In this document: positions 8,842 to 17,300 of the stretch, piece by piece
Layout of the letters: every line of letters starts with the position of its first letter
Position numbering within the stretch: the first letter of the stretch is position 1
Assembly: GCF_002879645.1 (NCBI RefSeq)
Contig: NZ_PNRE01000077.1
Span: forward strand, 1 to 35,227
Source: Halomonas heilongjiangensis
GTDB lineage: Bacteria; Pseudomonadota; Gammaproteobacteria; Pseudomonadales; Halomonadaceae
Reading direction: 5' to 3'
Length of the DNA: 35,227 nucleotides
The notes under the pieces: generated by a model
Seen by the model: only the letters and a program-made list of their open reading frames with translations
Databases searched by the model: none
Told to the model about the DNA's origin: nothing
Program-made: the position numbers and the translations under genes

Positions 8842-9324
8842 ATGCACGAGACCGATCAGGGGCATTCCCCCCGCCACACCGTTGCCCTCGAGCTCCAGGC
8901 CCAGGCACAGCGGGCCCGCAAGGCGCTGCTGATTGTACTCGCCACCGAGAGCCCGGCCACGGCGATCGCCGAACTCGACCATGCCGTCGAGGCACTGGCG
9001 CGCATCGAGGCGCTCGCCAGTCAGCACGACTTCGTCGACCTGCCGATGCTCGACGACGTCGGCAGCAGCGTCGACCGCCTGGCCTGCGAGCTCTACCACC
9101 AGGGGGCCTGCGACGACCTGGACGCGAAGGCGCTCACCGCCTTTATCGACCGCCATGCCCGGGGGCTCACCGCCCTGGAGGGCATCGGCCCGGCCAGCGC
9201 CCGCAAGCTGTTCGCCCACGGCATCAGCAACCTCGAGCAGCTGCGCGCCCTGGACCCCACGGCGCTCGACGAGGTCGAGGGCCTGGGGAACGCCACCCTG
9301 GCGCGCATCAAGGCCAACCTCTGA
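8842..9324 (+). CDS. Small protein with C-terminal helix-hairpin-helix motif
   Basis: 160 aa starting at ATG 8842, with AGGGA 7 nt upstream; the frame is open further upstream but only this ATG has a ribosome-binding site. The N-terminal two thirds are helical and rich in Ala, Leu and Glu with no motif I recognise. The last ~55 residues (LTALEGIGPASARKLFAHG, then EVEGLGNATLARIKANL) form a tandem helix-hairpin-helix of the kind found in DNA-binding proteins and polymerase-associated domains, so sequence-independent nucleic-acid binding is likely. It stands alone between pqiC and the helicase gene, with a weak TATGCT box at 8806-8811. Function unknown. Confidence 0.75.
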   Translation: MHETDQGHSPRHTVALELQAQAQRARKALLIVLATESPATAIAELDHAVEALARIEALASQHDFVDLPMLDDVGSSVDRLACELYHQGACDDLDAKALTAFIDRHARGLTALEGIGPASARKLFAHGISNLEQLRALDPTALDEVEGLGNATLARIKANL

Positions 9325-9372
9325 GCCCCGGGGAACCGGCGCCAGAGACAGGCTGCATTCTGCGCCAGGCTC

Positions 9373-9381
9373 TGGCATAAT
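9373..9381 (+). promoter_or_regulatory. Extended -10 promoter of the rhlE-type helicase gene
   Basis: TGGCATAAT is an extended -10 element (TGn plus CATAAT, five of six consensus positions). The -35 region is poor, as is common with extended -10 promoters. Transcription starting near 9388 would give a leader of about 117 nt before ATG 9505. Confidence 0.55.
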
Positions 9382-9433
9382 GCCCCGCACGCGGCGATCG
9401 CTGGTCCCTCCTGCCGCGCCAGATTCCTTTTTC

Positions 9434-9489
9434 ACGCCCCGGCCCGGGACTGGCCACGCCGCTTCGTCTGCGTGGCGCGACCGGGGCGT
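9434..9489 (+). promoter_or_regulatory. Nested inverted repeats in the helicase mRNA leader
   Basis: An outer 9-bp perfect inverted repeat (ACGCCCCGG at 9434-9442 with CCGGGGCGT at 9481-9489) encloses an inner 7-bp one (GCCACGC 9453-9459 with GCGTGGC 9470-9476, 10-nt loop). The structure ends 6 nt before the GGAGA ribosome-binding site (9496-9500). No U-run follows, so it is not an intrinsic terminator. A fold that can occlude or expose the initiation region is the simplest reading, and RNA-helicase genes are known to use structured leaders for autocontrol or cold response. Confidence 0.5.
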
Positions 9490-9504
9490 CTCTGCGGAGA
9501 CCGC

Positions 9505-10845
9505 ATGACATTTTCCGAACTCGGCCTGCGTGCCGAACTGCTGCGCGCTGTCGAAGAACAGGGCTATACCGTCCCCACCCCGATCCAGCGCCAGGCGATT
9601 CCCGCCGTGCTGGCGGGTGGCGACCTGCTCGCCAGTGCCCAGACCGGCACCGGCAAGACCGCCGGTTTCACCCTGCCGCTGCTGCAACGGCTGGCCGGCG
9701 GGTCACGCCCCGGCGCACGCCAGATCCGCGCCCTGGTACTGACCCCCACCCGCGAACTCGCCGCCCAGGTCGGCGAGAGCGTGGCCGACTACGGTCGCCA
9801 CCTGAAGCTGCGCTCCCACGTCATCTTCGGTGGCGTCGGCCAGCAGCCCCAGGTGGATGCCATCCGCCCCGGCCTCGATGTACTGGTGGCCACCCCGGGT
9901 CGGCTGCTCGACCTGCACCAGCAGAGGCACGTGGACCTCTCGAAGGTCGAGACCCTGGTGCTCGACGAAGCCGACCGCATGCTCGACATGGGCTTCATCC
10001 ACGACATCAGGAAGGTGCTGCGCGTGCTGCCCGAGAAGCGCCAGAACCTGCTGTTCTCGGCGACCTTCTCCGATGAGATCCAGCAACTCGCCGGCAAGCT
10101 GCTCGACAACCCGGCGCTGATCGAGGTGGCACGCCGCAACACCACCGCCGAGACCGTCGACCAGGCCATCTACCGCGTCGACCGCGAGAAGAAGCGCGAG
10201 CTGCTCGCCCACCTGATCACCGAGCACCGCTGGCACCAGGTCCTGGTCTTCACCCGCACCAAGCATGGCGCCAACCGCCTCGCCGAACAGCTGTCCAAGC
10301 AGGACATCCCGGCCATGGCGATCCACGGCAACAAGAGCCAGTCGGCACGCACCAAGGCGCTGGCGGCCTTCAAGACCGGCGACCTGCAGGTGCTGGTGGC
10401 CACCGATATCGCGGCCCGCGGCCTCGATATCAGCGAGCTGCCCCACGTGGTCAACTTCGAGCTGCCCAACGTCGCCGAGGACTATGTCCACCGCATCGGC
10501 CGCACCGGCCGCGCCGGCAGCGAGGGCCAGGCGGTGTCGCTGGTCTGCGTCGACGAGCACGGCCTGCTCAAGGGCATCGAGCGGCTGATCAAGCGCGACC
10601 TGGAGAAGCGCATCGAGCCGGGCTTCGAGCCCGATCCGAACGCCAAGCCGGAGCCCATCGAGAACGGCCGTGGCGGTCGCGGCGGGCGCAACGGCCGCTC
10701 GAATGACCAGGCGCGTCGCGGCAACGGTGACAACCGTGGCAATGCCGGCCGCGGTGGCCAGCGCAACGACGGCAACCGCGGCGGCGACGAGGCCCGCGCC
10801 CCGCGCCGGCGTCGCGGTCGCGGCCAGGGCTCCCGCCAGGCCTGA
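9505..10845 (+). CDS. rhlE: DEAD-box ATP-dependent RNA helicase, RhlE type
   Basis: 446 aa. ATG 9505 is chosen because the protein begins MTFSELGL with the usual F-SELGL lead-in and a GGAGA site precedes it. All helicase motifs are in order: Q-motif ([13 protein letters not shown], residues 21-33), motif I AQTGTGKT (45-52), [12 protein letters not shown] (154-157), SAT, and [10 protein letters not shown]. From about residue 375 the tail is low-complexity and rich in Gly, Arg and Asn with RGG-like repeats, a nonspecific RNA-binding extension typical of RhlE proteins. Members unwind short RNA duplexes in ribosome assembly and RNA turnover. It is monocistronic behind its own promoter and a structured leader. 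SrmB or DbpA are less likely given motif spacing and the tail. Confidence 0.9.
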   Translation: MTFSELGLRAELLRAVEEQGYTVPTPIQRQAIPAVLAGGDLLASAQTGTGKTAGFTLPLLQRLAGGSRPGARQIRALVLTPTRELAAQVGESVADYGRHLKLRSHVIFGGVGQQPQVDAIRPGLDVLVATPGRLLDLHQQRHVDLSKVETLVLDEADRMLDMGFIHDIRKVLRVLPEKRQNLLFSATFSDEIQQLAGKLLDNPALIEVARRNTTAETVDQAIYRVDREKKRELLAHLITEHRWHQVLVFTRTKHGANRLAEQLSKQDIPAMAIHGNKSQSARTKALAAFKTGDLQVLVATDIAARGLDISELPHVVNFELPNVAEDYVHRIGRTGRAGSEGQAVSLVCVDEHGLLKGIERLIKRDLEKRIEPGFEPDPNAKPEPIENGRGGRGGRNGRSNDQARRGNGDNRGNAGRGGQRNDGNRGGDEARAPRRRRGRGQGSRQA

Positions 10846-10917
10846 CCCGGGCACTGGCGTCTTGCATCGCGATGTGCGAATGTAAGCCGCTGCATACCGG
10901 AAGCGTCAGGAGCGACC

Positions 10918-10977
10918 ATGGATCCACGCCTTCCCGGCCGCGAAGCCGGCAGCAAGGCAGGCCGTCGACACGGGTGA
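10918..10977 (+). CDS. Possible 19-aa leader peptide
   Basis: A short ORF (MDPRLPGREAG... ending RRHG) has the best ribosome-binding site in the region, AGGAG at 10908-10912 with a 5-nt spacer. It ends 7 nt before the start of the next gene, which has only GGAG two nt from its ATG. Five of the 19 residues are basic (four Arg, one Lys). The arrangement suggests translational coupling or a leader peptide, but the peptide itself could be non-functional. Confidence 0.35.
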   Translation: MDPRLPGREAGSKAGRRHG

Positions 10978-10984
10978 CGGAGCC

Positions 10985-11542
10985 ATGTTGAAGCGACTAC
11001 TGGGCAAGGCGCCCGTCGAGGTCTGGGTGATCAAGCAACTCGACCCGGACCTCCTCCACCTCTGCGGCCAAGGCACCCTGGAGACGCGTCGGAAGCGCAA
11101 GGACGTGCTGGAAGCGCTGGCCGACGGGAGCTTCCAGGGGGCGGTGGCGATGGCCGGGAGTGGAGTGGTGCTCAACGCCCGGCTGTTCGCGGCCCTGGTT
11201 CCCGTCGAGCAGCTCCAGCTGCTCGACGGCCACGCCCGCTGGCAGCAGCGCGACTGGCGGGTGGCCCAGGTCCCCCAGCGCTGCTGGACCTACGAGGGCC
11301 GCCTGATCGCCCAGGCCACCCCCCACGGCAACGCCGCAGGCCTGGTCAGCAGCGAGGATGTCTCGGGCATCCGCCGACGCGTCGACCAGCAGCCCCCCAG
11401 GCTCAACAGCGTGGTCGACTTCCGTCCGGCCGATGCCCTGGAGGATGACTCCCGGATCGCCCCCAGGAACCACGAACGCGACAACGACACACGGCGATTA
11501 CCGGGCCAGGGCAGGGAGTGGCGGCGTGACGACGACCACTGA
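10985..11542 (+). CDS. Hypothetical protein, 185 aa
   Basis: I do not recognise the family. The first ~145 residues look globular, with alternating hydrophobic and charged segments (VEVWVIKQLDPDLLHL, GAVAMAGSGVVLNARLFAAL) and Trp residues in DWRVAQ and RCWTYEG. The final ~40 residues are strongly charged and probably disordered (many Arg, Asp, Asn). There is no signal peptide and no membrane segment. The start ATG 10985 follows the 19-codon ORF by 7 nt; its own GGAG is unusually close. The end overlaps the MFS gene start by 17 nt, so the two are probably co-transcribed, which might imply a role tied to that transporter, but this is speculation. Codon use resembles the neighbours. Confidence 0.65.
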   Translation: MLKRLLGKAPVEVWVIKQLDPDLLHLCGQGTLETRRKRKDVLEALADGSFQGAVAMAGSGVVLNARLFAALVPVEQLQLLDGHARWQQRDWRVAQVPQRCWTYEGRLIAQATPHGNAAGLVSSEDVSGIRRRVDQQPPRLNSVVDFRPADALEDDSRIAPRNHERDNDTRRLPGQGREWRRDDDH

Positions 11543-12755
11543 GCGACACACCGGCGACCGCCGCCACACCGTGGCGGTCTTCGTCATGCTGATGGTGCTG
11601 GTGGGACTCAACCTGCGCCCCGCCCTCTCGTCGCTGGCGCCGCTGCTGACCCGCATCCAGCAGGACACCGGGCTCTCGCCGCTCGCCATCGGCGCCCTGA
11701 CCACCCTCCCCGTGCTCTGTCTCGGCCTGTTCGCCCCCCTGGCGCCCTGGCTGGCGAAGCGCCTCGGTCCCGAGCAGACCCTCGCCGCCGCCCTGCTGCT
11801 GCTGGCCGGCGGCCTGCTGCTTCGCGGTGCCCCGCTCCCGGTGTTGCTGTTCACCGGCACCCTGCTGGTGGGGGCGGCCATCGGCGTGGCCGGCACCCTG
11901 CTGCCGGCGCTGGTCAAGCGCGAGCTACCCACCGGTGCCGACCTGATGACCGGGGTCTATACCATGGCGCTCTGCCTCGGCGGAGCCCTGGGCGCCGGCC
12001 TCAGCATCCCCCTGGCCGACCTCCTGGGCGGCTGGCACGCCGGCCTGGCCAGTTGGTCGGTGCTGGCCGCCGTCGCCCTGGTGGCCTGGCTGGCACTGAT
12101 GCCGCGCCGCCGGGTCGGCGTGGCGGTGCCGGGGGCCGCCGGCTCGACCCGCGAACTGCTGGGGCAACCGCTGGCCTGGCAGGTGATGCTGCTGATGGGC
12201 TCCCAGTCGTCGCTGGCCTATATCGTCTTCGGCTGGCTGCCGACCCTGCTGGTCGCCCGTGGCTACGGCGAAGCCGAGGCCGGCTGGATGATGGGCGCCT
12301 CGGTGATGGTGCAGTTGATCTCCGCCCTCGGCGTGCCCTGGCTCGCGCGCTTCGGACGCGACCAGCGCCCGGCGTTGCTGCTGGTGCTCGGCTGCGTGGC
12401 AGCGGGCCTGTGGCTCCTGCTGCTGGGGCCGGTCGACTGGCGCTGGGCCGGCGTGGTGCTGCTGGGTCTCGGCCAGGGTGGCAGTTTCAGCCTGGCGCTG
12501 ACGCTGATCGTGCTGCGCACCGGCAACTCGCGCCTGGCCGGCAAGCTCTCCGGGCTCGCCCAGGGGGGCGGCTACACCCTCGCGGCCCTGGGCCCGCTGG
12601 GCGTCGGCGTGATGCTGCAGTTCGACGTCGGCCTGCCCGTCGTGACCTTGGTGTTGCTGCTGGTGACGGCGGCCGCCGCCGGTTTCGCCTGGCTGGCCGG
12701 ACGCAACCGCCGTCTCGAGATCGACGAGCACGGGCAACTGGTGACCCGGCGGTAA
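11526..12755 (+). CDS. MFS transporter, CynX/NimT (cyanate/nitroimidazole) type
   Basis: 409 aa from GTG 11526, preceded by AGGGAG with a 7-nt spacer; the frame is open further upstream but overlaps the previous gene. About twelve transmembrane segments are visible. The N-terminal signature NLRPALSSLAPLLTRI and the segment PVLCLGLFAPLAPWLAKRLG are typical of the CynX/YeaN/NimT branch of the major facilitator superfamily. Named members carry cyanate or 2-nitroimidazole, but substrates of most are unknown. No cyanase or carbonic anhydrase gene lies beside it, so the substrate cannot be read from context. The gene overlaps the preceding hypothetical gene by 17 nt; after its TAA a 7-bp inverted repeat (GGTGACC/GGTCACC, 12740-12772) lacks a T-run. 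Confidence 0.85.
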   Translation: MTTTTERHTGDRRHTVAVFVMLMVLVGLNLRPALSSLAPLLTRIQQDTGLSPLAIGALTTLPVLCLGLFAPLAPWLAKRLGPEQTLAAALLLLAGGLLLRGAPLPVLLFTGTLLVGAAIGVAGTLLPALVKRELPTGADLMTGVYTMALCLGGALGAGLSIPLADLLGGWHAGLASWSVLAAVALVAWLALMPRRRVGVAVPGAAGSTRELLGQPLAWQVMLLMGSQSSLAYIVFGWLPTLLVARGYGEAEAGWMMGASVMVQLISALGVPWLARFGRDQRPALLLVLGCVAAGLWLLLLGPVDWRWAGVVLLGLGQGGSFSLALTLIVLRTGNSRLAGKLSGLAQGGGYTLAALGPLGVGVMLQFDVGLPVVTLVLLLVTAAAAGFAWLAGRNRRLEIDEHGQLVTRR

Positions 12756-12794
12756 CCGCCAACCCGGTCACCGCCAGCGTCGGCAAGGATCCTT

Positions 12795-12816
12795 CCGGGA
12801 CCGGGACCGGGACCGG
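12795..12816. repeat. Short tandem hexamer repeat CCGGGA
   Basis: Three full copies plus four bases of CCGGGA lie in the intergenic stretch between the MFS gene and the ABC transporter operon. It is too short to call more than a simple-sequence tract prone to slippage. Confidence 0.6.
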
Positions 12817-12921
12817 CACCGAGCTCGATCCCTTGATCCAGGGCAACTGACACCCCCCTCGCCGGCCGCCCCGAGCTGCTAGACTCAGGGCCAAACCGGA
12901 GGTGCGAGGCATACTACCGAC

Positions 12922-13653
12922 ATGGACGCAGGCAGGGAGGTCGTCTTCGCGACCCGGGGGCTGACCCGCCTCTACCGGATGGGCGAGGTCAGCATCCAGG
13001 CCCTCCAGGGCGTCGACCTGGAGCTCTACCGCGGCGAACTGATCGTCATGCTCGGCGCCTCGGGATCGGGCAAGTCGACCCTGCTCAACATCATGGGCGG
13101 GCTCGATCTCGCCAGCGAAGGCACGGTACGCTATATCGACCGCGACCAGCGCGACCAGGACCTCACCCACGCCTCCCGACGCGAGCTGACCCGCTTCCGC
13201 CGCCAGCACGTGGGCTTCGTCTTCCAGTTCTACAACCTGATCTCGAGCCTCACCGCCCGCGAGAACGTGGCCATCGTCACCGACATCGCCCGCGACCCCA
13301 TGACACCCGAGGCGGCCCTCGGCCTGGTCGGCCTCGAGGGGCGTCTCGACCATTTTCCGTCCCAGCTCTCCGGCGGCGAACAGCAACGCGTGGCCATCGC
13401 CCGCGCCATCGCCAAGCGGCCCGATGTGCTGCTCTGCGACGAACCCACCGGTGCGCTGGACTTTCGCACCGGCATCCGCGTGCTCGAGGTACTCGAGGAG
13501 ATCAACCGCACCATCGGCACCACGGTGGCGATCATCACCCACAACGAGGTGATCGGCGAGATGGCCGACCGCGTGATTCGCCTGCGCGACGGCCGGGTCG
13601 ACGAGATCCGCGCCAATGCCGAGCGCCGCCCCGCCGCGGAGCTGCGCTGGTGA
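12922..13653 (+). CDS. ABC transporter ATP-binding protein (LolD/MacB-like class)
   Basis: 243 aa with a complete nucleotide-binding domain: Walker [10 protein letters not shown] (residues 45-53), Q-loop [16 protein letters not shown] (101-116), signature [14 protein letters not shown] (149-162), Walker [13 protein letters not shown] (169-180) and the switch His in IITHN. The [11 protein letters not shown] and DEPTGALD segments are characteristic of ATPases that work with FtsX-fold permeases (LolD, MacB, FtsE), and the next gene encodes such a permease 7 nt downstream. It would power a mechanotransmission-type process or export across the envelope rather than import. The AGG-rich upstream sequence leaves a long (12-nt) spacer to ATG 12922. 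Confidence 0.92.
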   Translation: MDAGREVVFATRGLTRLYRMGEVSIQALQGVDLELYRGELIVMLGASGSGKSTLLNIMGGLDLASEGTVRYIDRDQRDQDLTHASRRELTRFRRQHVGFVFQFYNLISSLTARENVAIVTDIARDPMTPEAALGLVGLEGRLDHFPSQLSGGEQQRVAIARAIAKRPDVLLCDEPTGALDFRTGIRVLEVLEEINRTIGTTVAIITHNEVIGEMADRVIRLRDGRVDEIRANAERRPAAELRW

Positions 13654-13660
13654 GGCGACG

Positions 13661-16024
13661 ATGACGGCCCTGCACCGCAAGCTGTTTCGCGACCTCTGGC
13701 GCCTCAAGGGCCAGGCGCTGGCGATCGCCGTGGTCATCGCCAGCGGCGTGATGACGCTGATCCTCTCGGTCACCACCGTGGAGGCGCTGTCACGCTCCCA
13801 GCAGCGCTTCTATGCCAGCCACCACTTCGCCGAACTCTTCGCCGACGTCAAGCGCGCCCCGCTCGGCCGCCTGGAACGGGTCCAGGCGATCGAGGGCGTC
13901 AACCTGGTCGAACCCACGGTGCGCGCCCCGGTCAGGCTCACCGTCGACGGCTTCGACGACCCCGTTCGCGGCCTGCTCATCTCGCTGCCCGACGGCCGCC
14001 AGCCGATGCTCAACCGCCTCCAGCTGCTGCGTGGCAGCCTGCCGGAGGCCGGTCGCGACGACCAGGCGGTGGTCAGCGATGCCTTCGCCGACGCCCATGG
14101 CCTCGACCCCGGCGACCGCCTCGAGGCGATCATCGACGGCCGCCTGACCCGCCTCACCATCAGCGGCATCGCACTGAGCCCGGAGCACCTCTACCAGGCC
14201 GCCCCCACCGACCTGATGCCCGACTACCGGCGCTACGCCATCCTGTGGATGAACCAGCGCGCCCTGGCCAACGCCTACGGCATGGAGGGCGCCTTCAACC
14301 GCATCGCCCTCACCCTCCAGGCCGGGGCCGACCGCGACGACGTGATCGATGCCCTCGACCTGGAACTGGCCCGCTACGGCGGTACCGGCGCCCAGACCCG
14401 CCACGACCAGCAGTCGCACCGCTTCATCGAGGAGGAACTGGCCCAGCAGCGGGCCCAGGCCACCATCCTACCGACCATCTTCCTGGTGGTTTCCGCCTTC
14501 CTGCTCAACGTGCTGATGGGCCGTATCATCCAGACCCAGCGCGAGCAGATCGCCGTGCTCAAGGCCTTCGGCTACGGCGACGGCGAGCTGGCGCGACACT
14601 TCGCCCAGCTCGCCGGCCTGATCGTGCTCCTCGGCTGGGCACTCGGCGTAGGGCTCGGGGCCTGGGCCGCGACAGGCCTGGCCGGCCTCTACGCCGAGTA
14701 CTTCCGCTTTCCCGAGATGACCTTCCGGGTGCCGGCCTGGGCGCTGGCCCTGTCGCTGCTGGTCGTGGTCCTGTCGGCCCTGGCCGGCACCTGGCGCGCG
14801 GTCTGGAGAGCGGTCGGCCGGCCGCCGGCCGAGGCCATGCGGCCACCGGCACCGCAACGCTTCCGCCGCAGCTGGCTGGAGCGCTCGATCCCCGCCCCGC
14901 TGCTCGGCGTCGAGGGGCGCATCATCCTGCGCCACCTGGCCCGCCACCCCGCCAAGGCCGGCCTGTCGGTGGCCGGCATCGCGCTCTCCTGCGGCCTGCT
15001 GATGATGGGGGCCTACCAGCTCTCGGCCGTGGACCGCATGCTCGACCTCCAGTACCGCCTGGTGCTGCGCATGGACGTCGAGCTCACCTTCAACGAGGCC
15101 ACGCCACTGCGCGCGGTCGGCGAGTTGCACCACCAGCCCGGGGTGCTGGCGGTGGAGGCCTGGCGACGGGTGCCCGCCACCCTGATCCACGGCCACCGCG
15201 AGTACCGCACCAGCCTGCTGGGCATGGACGAGCGGCCCCGGCTGCGTCAGCTGCTCGATGCCGGCCAGCGCCCGCAATCGCTTCCCCGGGAGGGGCTGGT
15301 GATGACGCGCCACCTGGCCGAGATCCTCGGGGCCCGGGTCGGCGACACCCTGGAGGTGGCGATCATGGAGGGCCACCGCCAGCGGGTCGCGCTGCCGCTG
15401 GCCGCCGTGGTGGACGAACCCATCGGCGTCGGCGCTTACCTGCAACGCGATGCCCTCAACGCCCTGATGCGGGAGGGGCCGGCGATCAGTGGCGCCTGGC
15501 TGCTGGTCGACCCGGAGCGGACCCATGACCTGAATGCCGCCCTGCGCGACATGCCCAGGGTCGCCGCCATCGGGCTGCTGGCCGACGCCGAAAGCGGCAT
15601 CCGCGACTACATGGACGAGACCCTGATGGTCTTCGCCCTGGTGTTCGTCGCCCTGGCCGCCTCGATCGCCTTCGGCGTGGTCTACAACAACGCCCGCATC
15701 GCCTTCGCCGAGCGCGCCCGGGAACTGGCCACCCTGCAGGTGCTGGGCTACCACCGGGCCGAGGTCGCCCGCATCCTGCTCGGCGAGATCGCCCTGATCA
15801 CCCTGCTGGCGATACCCCTCGGCTGGGCCATCGGCATCGGCTTCAGCGTGCTGCTCAGCCAGGCCTTCTCGAGCGACCTGATCCGCATTCCCCTGGTGCT
15901 CACCCCGCGCGCCTTCGGCATCGCCGCCGCCGGGGTCCTGGCGGCCTCGCTGGTGGTCGCCCTGCTGGTGATACGCCGGCTGGGCAGGCTGGACATGATC
16001 CGGGTGCTCAAGGCAGTGGAGTAG
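13661..16024 (+). CDS. ABC transporter permease with two FtsX-type domains
   Basis: 787 aa from ATG 13661 (GAGG, 5-nt spacer, immediately after the ATPase stop). One N-terminal transmembrane helix ([18 protein letters not shown]), a periplasmic domain of ~230 residues, and three helices (around [19 protein letters not shown] and the next two) form the first FtsX unit. A second unit repeats the pattern, starting at [18 protein letters not shown] and ending in three C-terminal helices. The [11 protein letters not shown] linker after the first unit resembles those of other duplicated FtsX permeases. It should form the membrane part of the exporter with the ATPase before it and the HlyD-like adaptor after it. 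Substrate is unknown; lipids, peptides or glycolipids are handled by relatives. Confidence 0.9.
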   Translation: MTALHRKLFRDLWRLKGQALAIAVVIASGVMTLILSVTTVEALSRSQQRFYASHHFAELFADVKRAPLGRLERVQAIEGVNLVEPTVRAPVRLTVDGFDDPVRGLLISLPDGRQPMLNRLQLLRGSLPEAGRDDQAVVSDAFADAHGLDPGDRLEAIIDGRLTRLTISGIALSPEHLYQAAPTDLMPDYRRYAILWMNQRALANAYGMEGAFNRIALTLQAGADRDDVIDALDLELARYGGTGAQTRHDQQSHRFIEEELAQQRAQATILPTIFLVVSAFLLNVLMGRIIQTQREQIAVLKAFGYGDGELARHFAQLAGLIVLLGWALGVGLGAWAATGLAGLYAEYFRFPEMTFRVPAWALALSLLVVVLSALAGTWRAVWRAVGRPPAEAMRPPAPQRFRRSWLERSIPAPLLGVEGRIILRHLARHPAKAGLSVAGIALSCGLLMMGAYQLSAVDRMLDLQYRLVLRMDVELTFNEATPLRAVGELHHQPGVLAVEAWRRVPATLIHGHREYRTSLLGMDERPRLRQLLDAGQRPQSLPREGLVMTRHLAEILGARVGDTLEVAIMEGHRQRVALPLAAVVDEPIGVGAYLQRDALNALMREGPAISGAWLLVDPERTHDLNAALRDMPRVAAIGLLADAESGIRDYMDETLMVFALVFVALAASIAFGVVYNNARIAFAERARELATLQVLGYHRAEVARILLGEIALITLLAIPLGWAIGIGFSVLLSQAFSSDLIRIPLVLTPRAFGIAAAGVLAASLVVALLVIRRLGRLDMIRVLKAVE

Positions 16025-16051
16025 CATGATGACAACCCGCAGAGGAGACGC

Positions 16052-17257
16052 ATGATGACAGTCCTCGGCCGATGGACGCGTCGCTGGCTCTGGGGACTCG
16101 TGGCCCTGGTGGTGCTGGGGCTGCTGGCCTGGGCGCTGCGCCCGGCACCGCTGGAGGTGAGCAGCATCGCGGTGAGTCGTGGCCCGTTCGTCGACTCGGT
16201 CCACGAGGAGGGGCGCACCCGCCTGCGCGACACCTGGAACGTCTCGGTGCCGATCGCCGGCTACCTGCAGCGCGTCACCCTGGAGGTGGGCGACGAGGTC
16301 GAGCAGGGGCAGGTGCTGTTCCGCCTCGAACCGAGCCCCGCCCCGGCGCTGGATGCCCGCTCCCGCCAGCAGGCCGAAGACGCCCTGCAGGCGGCCCAGG
16401 CGCGCCTGCAGACGGCCCAGGCCAACCTCGAGACCGTGCGTGCCGAGCGGCGCTTCGCCGAAGCCGAGTACCAGCGCTATCGCCAGCTTCACGAGCGCAA
16501 CCTGGTCTCCACCGCCGAGCGGGACCAGCGCCTCCGGGAGCGCGATCGCCAGCGGGCACTCGAGAACGCCGCCGTCTCCAGCGTCGAGGTCGCCCGCTTC
16601 GAGCTCGAAGGCGCCCGGGCCATGCTCGCCGTGACCAGCGGCCAGCGTGACGGCTCGCGGCAGCCCGAACTCGAGGTGCGTGCCCCCATCGATGGCGTGG
16701 TGCTGACCCGTCACCGCTGCTGCGAAGGCAGCGTGGCGGCCGGCGAGCCGGTCATCGAGCTGGGGCGGATGGAGGACCTCGAGATCCAGGCCGACCTGCT
16801 CTCCATGGATGCCGTACGACTGAGGCCGGGCATGGCGGTACGCATCCACGGCTGGGGGGGCGACGCCCTGTCGGGGCGGGTGCGTCGCATCGACCCCGCC
16901 GGCTTCACCCGCACCTCGGCCCTGGGTGTCGACGAGCAGCGCGTGCCGGTGATCCTCGACTTCGACGGCGACACCGACCCGGCCTCCATCGGCATCGGCA
17001 GCGGCTTCCGGGTCGAGCTCGAGTTCCTGGTCTGGCAGGCCGACGACGTGCTGCAGATCCCCACCAGCGCCCTGTTCCGCCACCAGGGCGAGTGGGCAGT
17101 GTTCGTCATCGAGCAGGGCCGGGCCCGAATGCGCCGGGTCGAGACCGGCCGTCGCAGCGGGCTGGACACCCAACTGCTCGAGGGGTTGCAGGAGGGCGAC
17201 AGGATCATCACCCACCCCGGTCAGCGGGTCACCGAGGGGGCAAGAGTACGCGGCTGA
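16052..17257 (+). CDS. HlyD-family periplasmic adaptor subunit
   Basis: 401 aa. A single N-terminal membrane anchor (WLWGLVALVVLGLLAWAL) is followed by a split biotinyl/lipoyl domain, an alpha-helical hairpin with coiled-coil heptads (about residues 105-205, rich in Ala, Gln, Arg), then beta-barrel and membrane-proximal domains ending in a typical LEGLQEGDRIITHPG segment. This is the membrane-fusion-protein layout of MacA/DevB-type adaptors, which link an inner-membrane ABC pump to an outer-membrane channel. A Cys-Cys pair (HRCCEG) lies in the lipoyl half. AGAGGAGA precedes the start; ATG 16055 is an alternative. No TolC-like gene is adjacent, so a shared outer-membrane channel is presumed. 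Confidence 0.9.
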   Translation: MMTVLGRWTRRWLWGLVALVVLGLLAWALRPAPLEVSSIAVSRGPFVDSVHEEGRTRLRDTWNVSVPIAGYLQRVTLEVGDEVEQGQVLFRLEPSPAPALDARSRQQAEDALQAAQARLQTAQANLETVRAERRFAEAEYQRYRQLHERNLVSTAERDQRLRERDRQRALENAAVSSVEVARFELEGARAMLAVTSGQRDGSRQPELEVRAPIDGVVLTRHRCCEGSVAAGEPVIELGRMEDLEIQADLLSMDAVRLRPGMAVRIHGWGGDALSGRVRRIDPAGFTRTSALGVDEQRVPVILDFDGDTDPASIGIGSGFRVELEFLVWQADDVLQIPTSALFRHQGEWAVFVIEQGRARMRRVETGRRSGLDTQLLEGLQEGDRIITHPGQRVTEGARVRG

Positions 17258-17261
17258 GGGG

Positions 17262-17270
17262 TGTTATCAT
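17262..17270 (+). promoter_or_regulatory. Extended -10 promoter of the asparaginase gene
   Basis: TGTTATCAT is an extended -10 box (TGn plus TATCAT, five of six consensus positions) located 31 nt before ATG 17301, giving a leader of roughly 24 nt with AGGAG at 17291-17295. No good -35 hexamer is seen. Confidence 0.55.
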
Positions 17271-17300
17271 TCGCGCCACACTCACCCGACAGGAGCGACG

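Noticed and set aside
12740..12772. Intrinsic terminator after the MFS gene
   Set aside because: GGTGACC/GGTCACC form an inverted repeat but no T-run follows.
14468..17215. A 915-codon minus-strand open frame opposite the permease and adaptor genes
   Set aside because: Compositionally biased shadow (Gln/His/Gly-rich) with no recognisable motif, opposite two well-supported genes.
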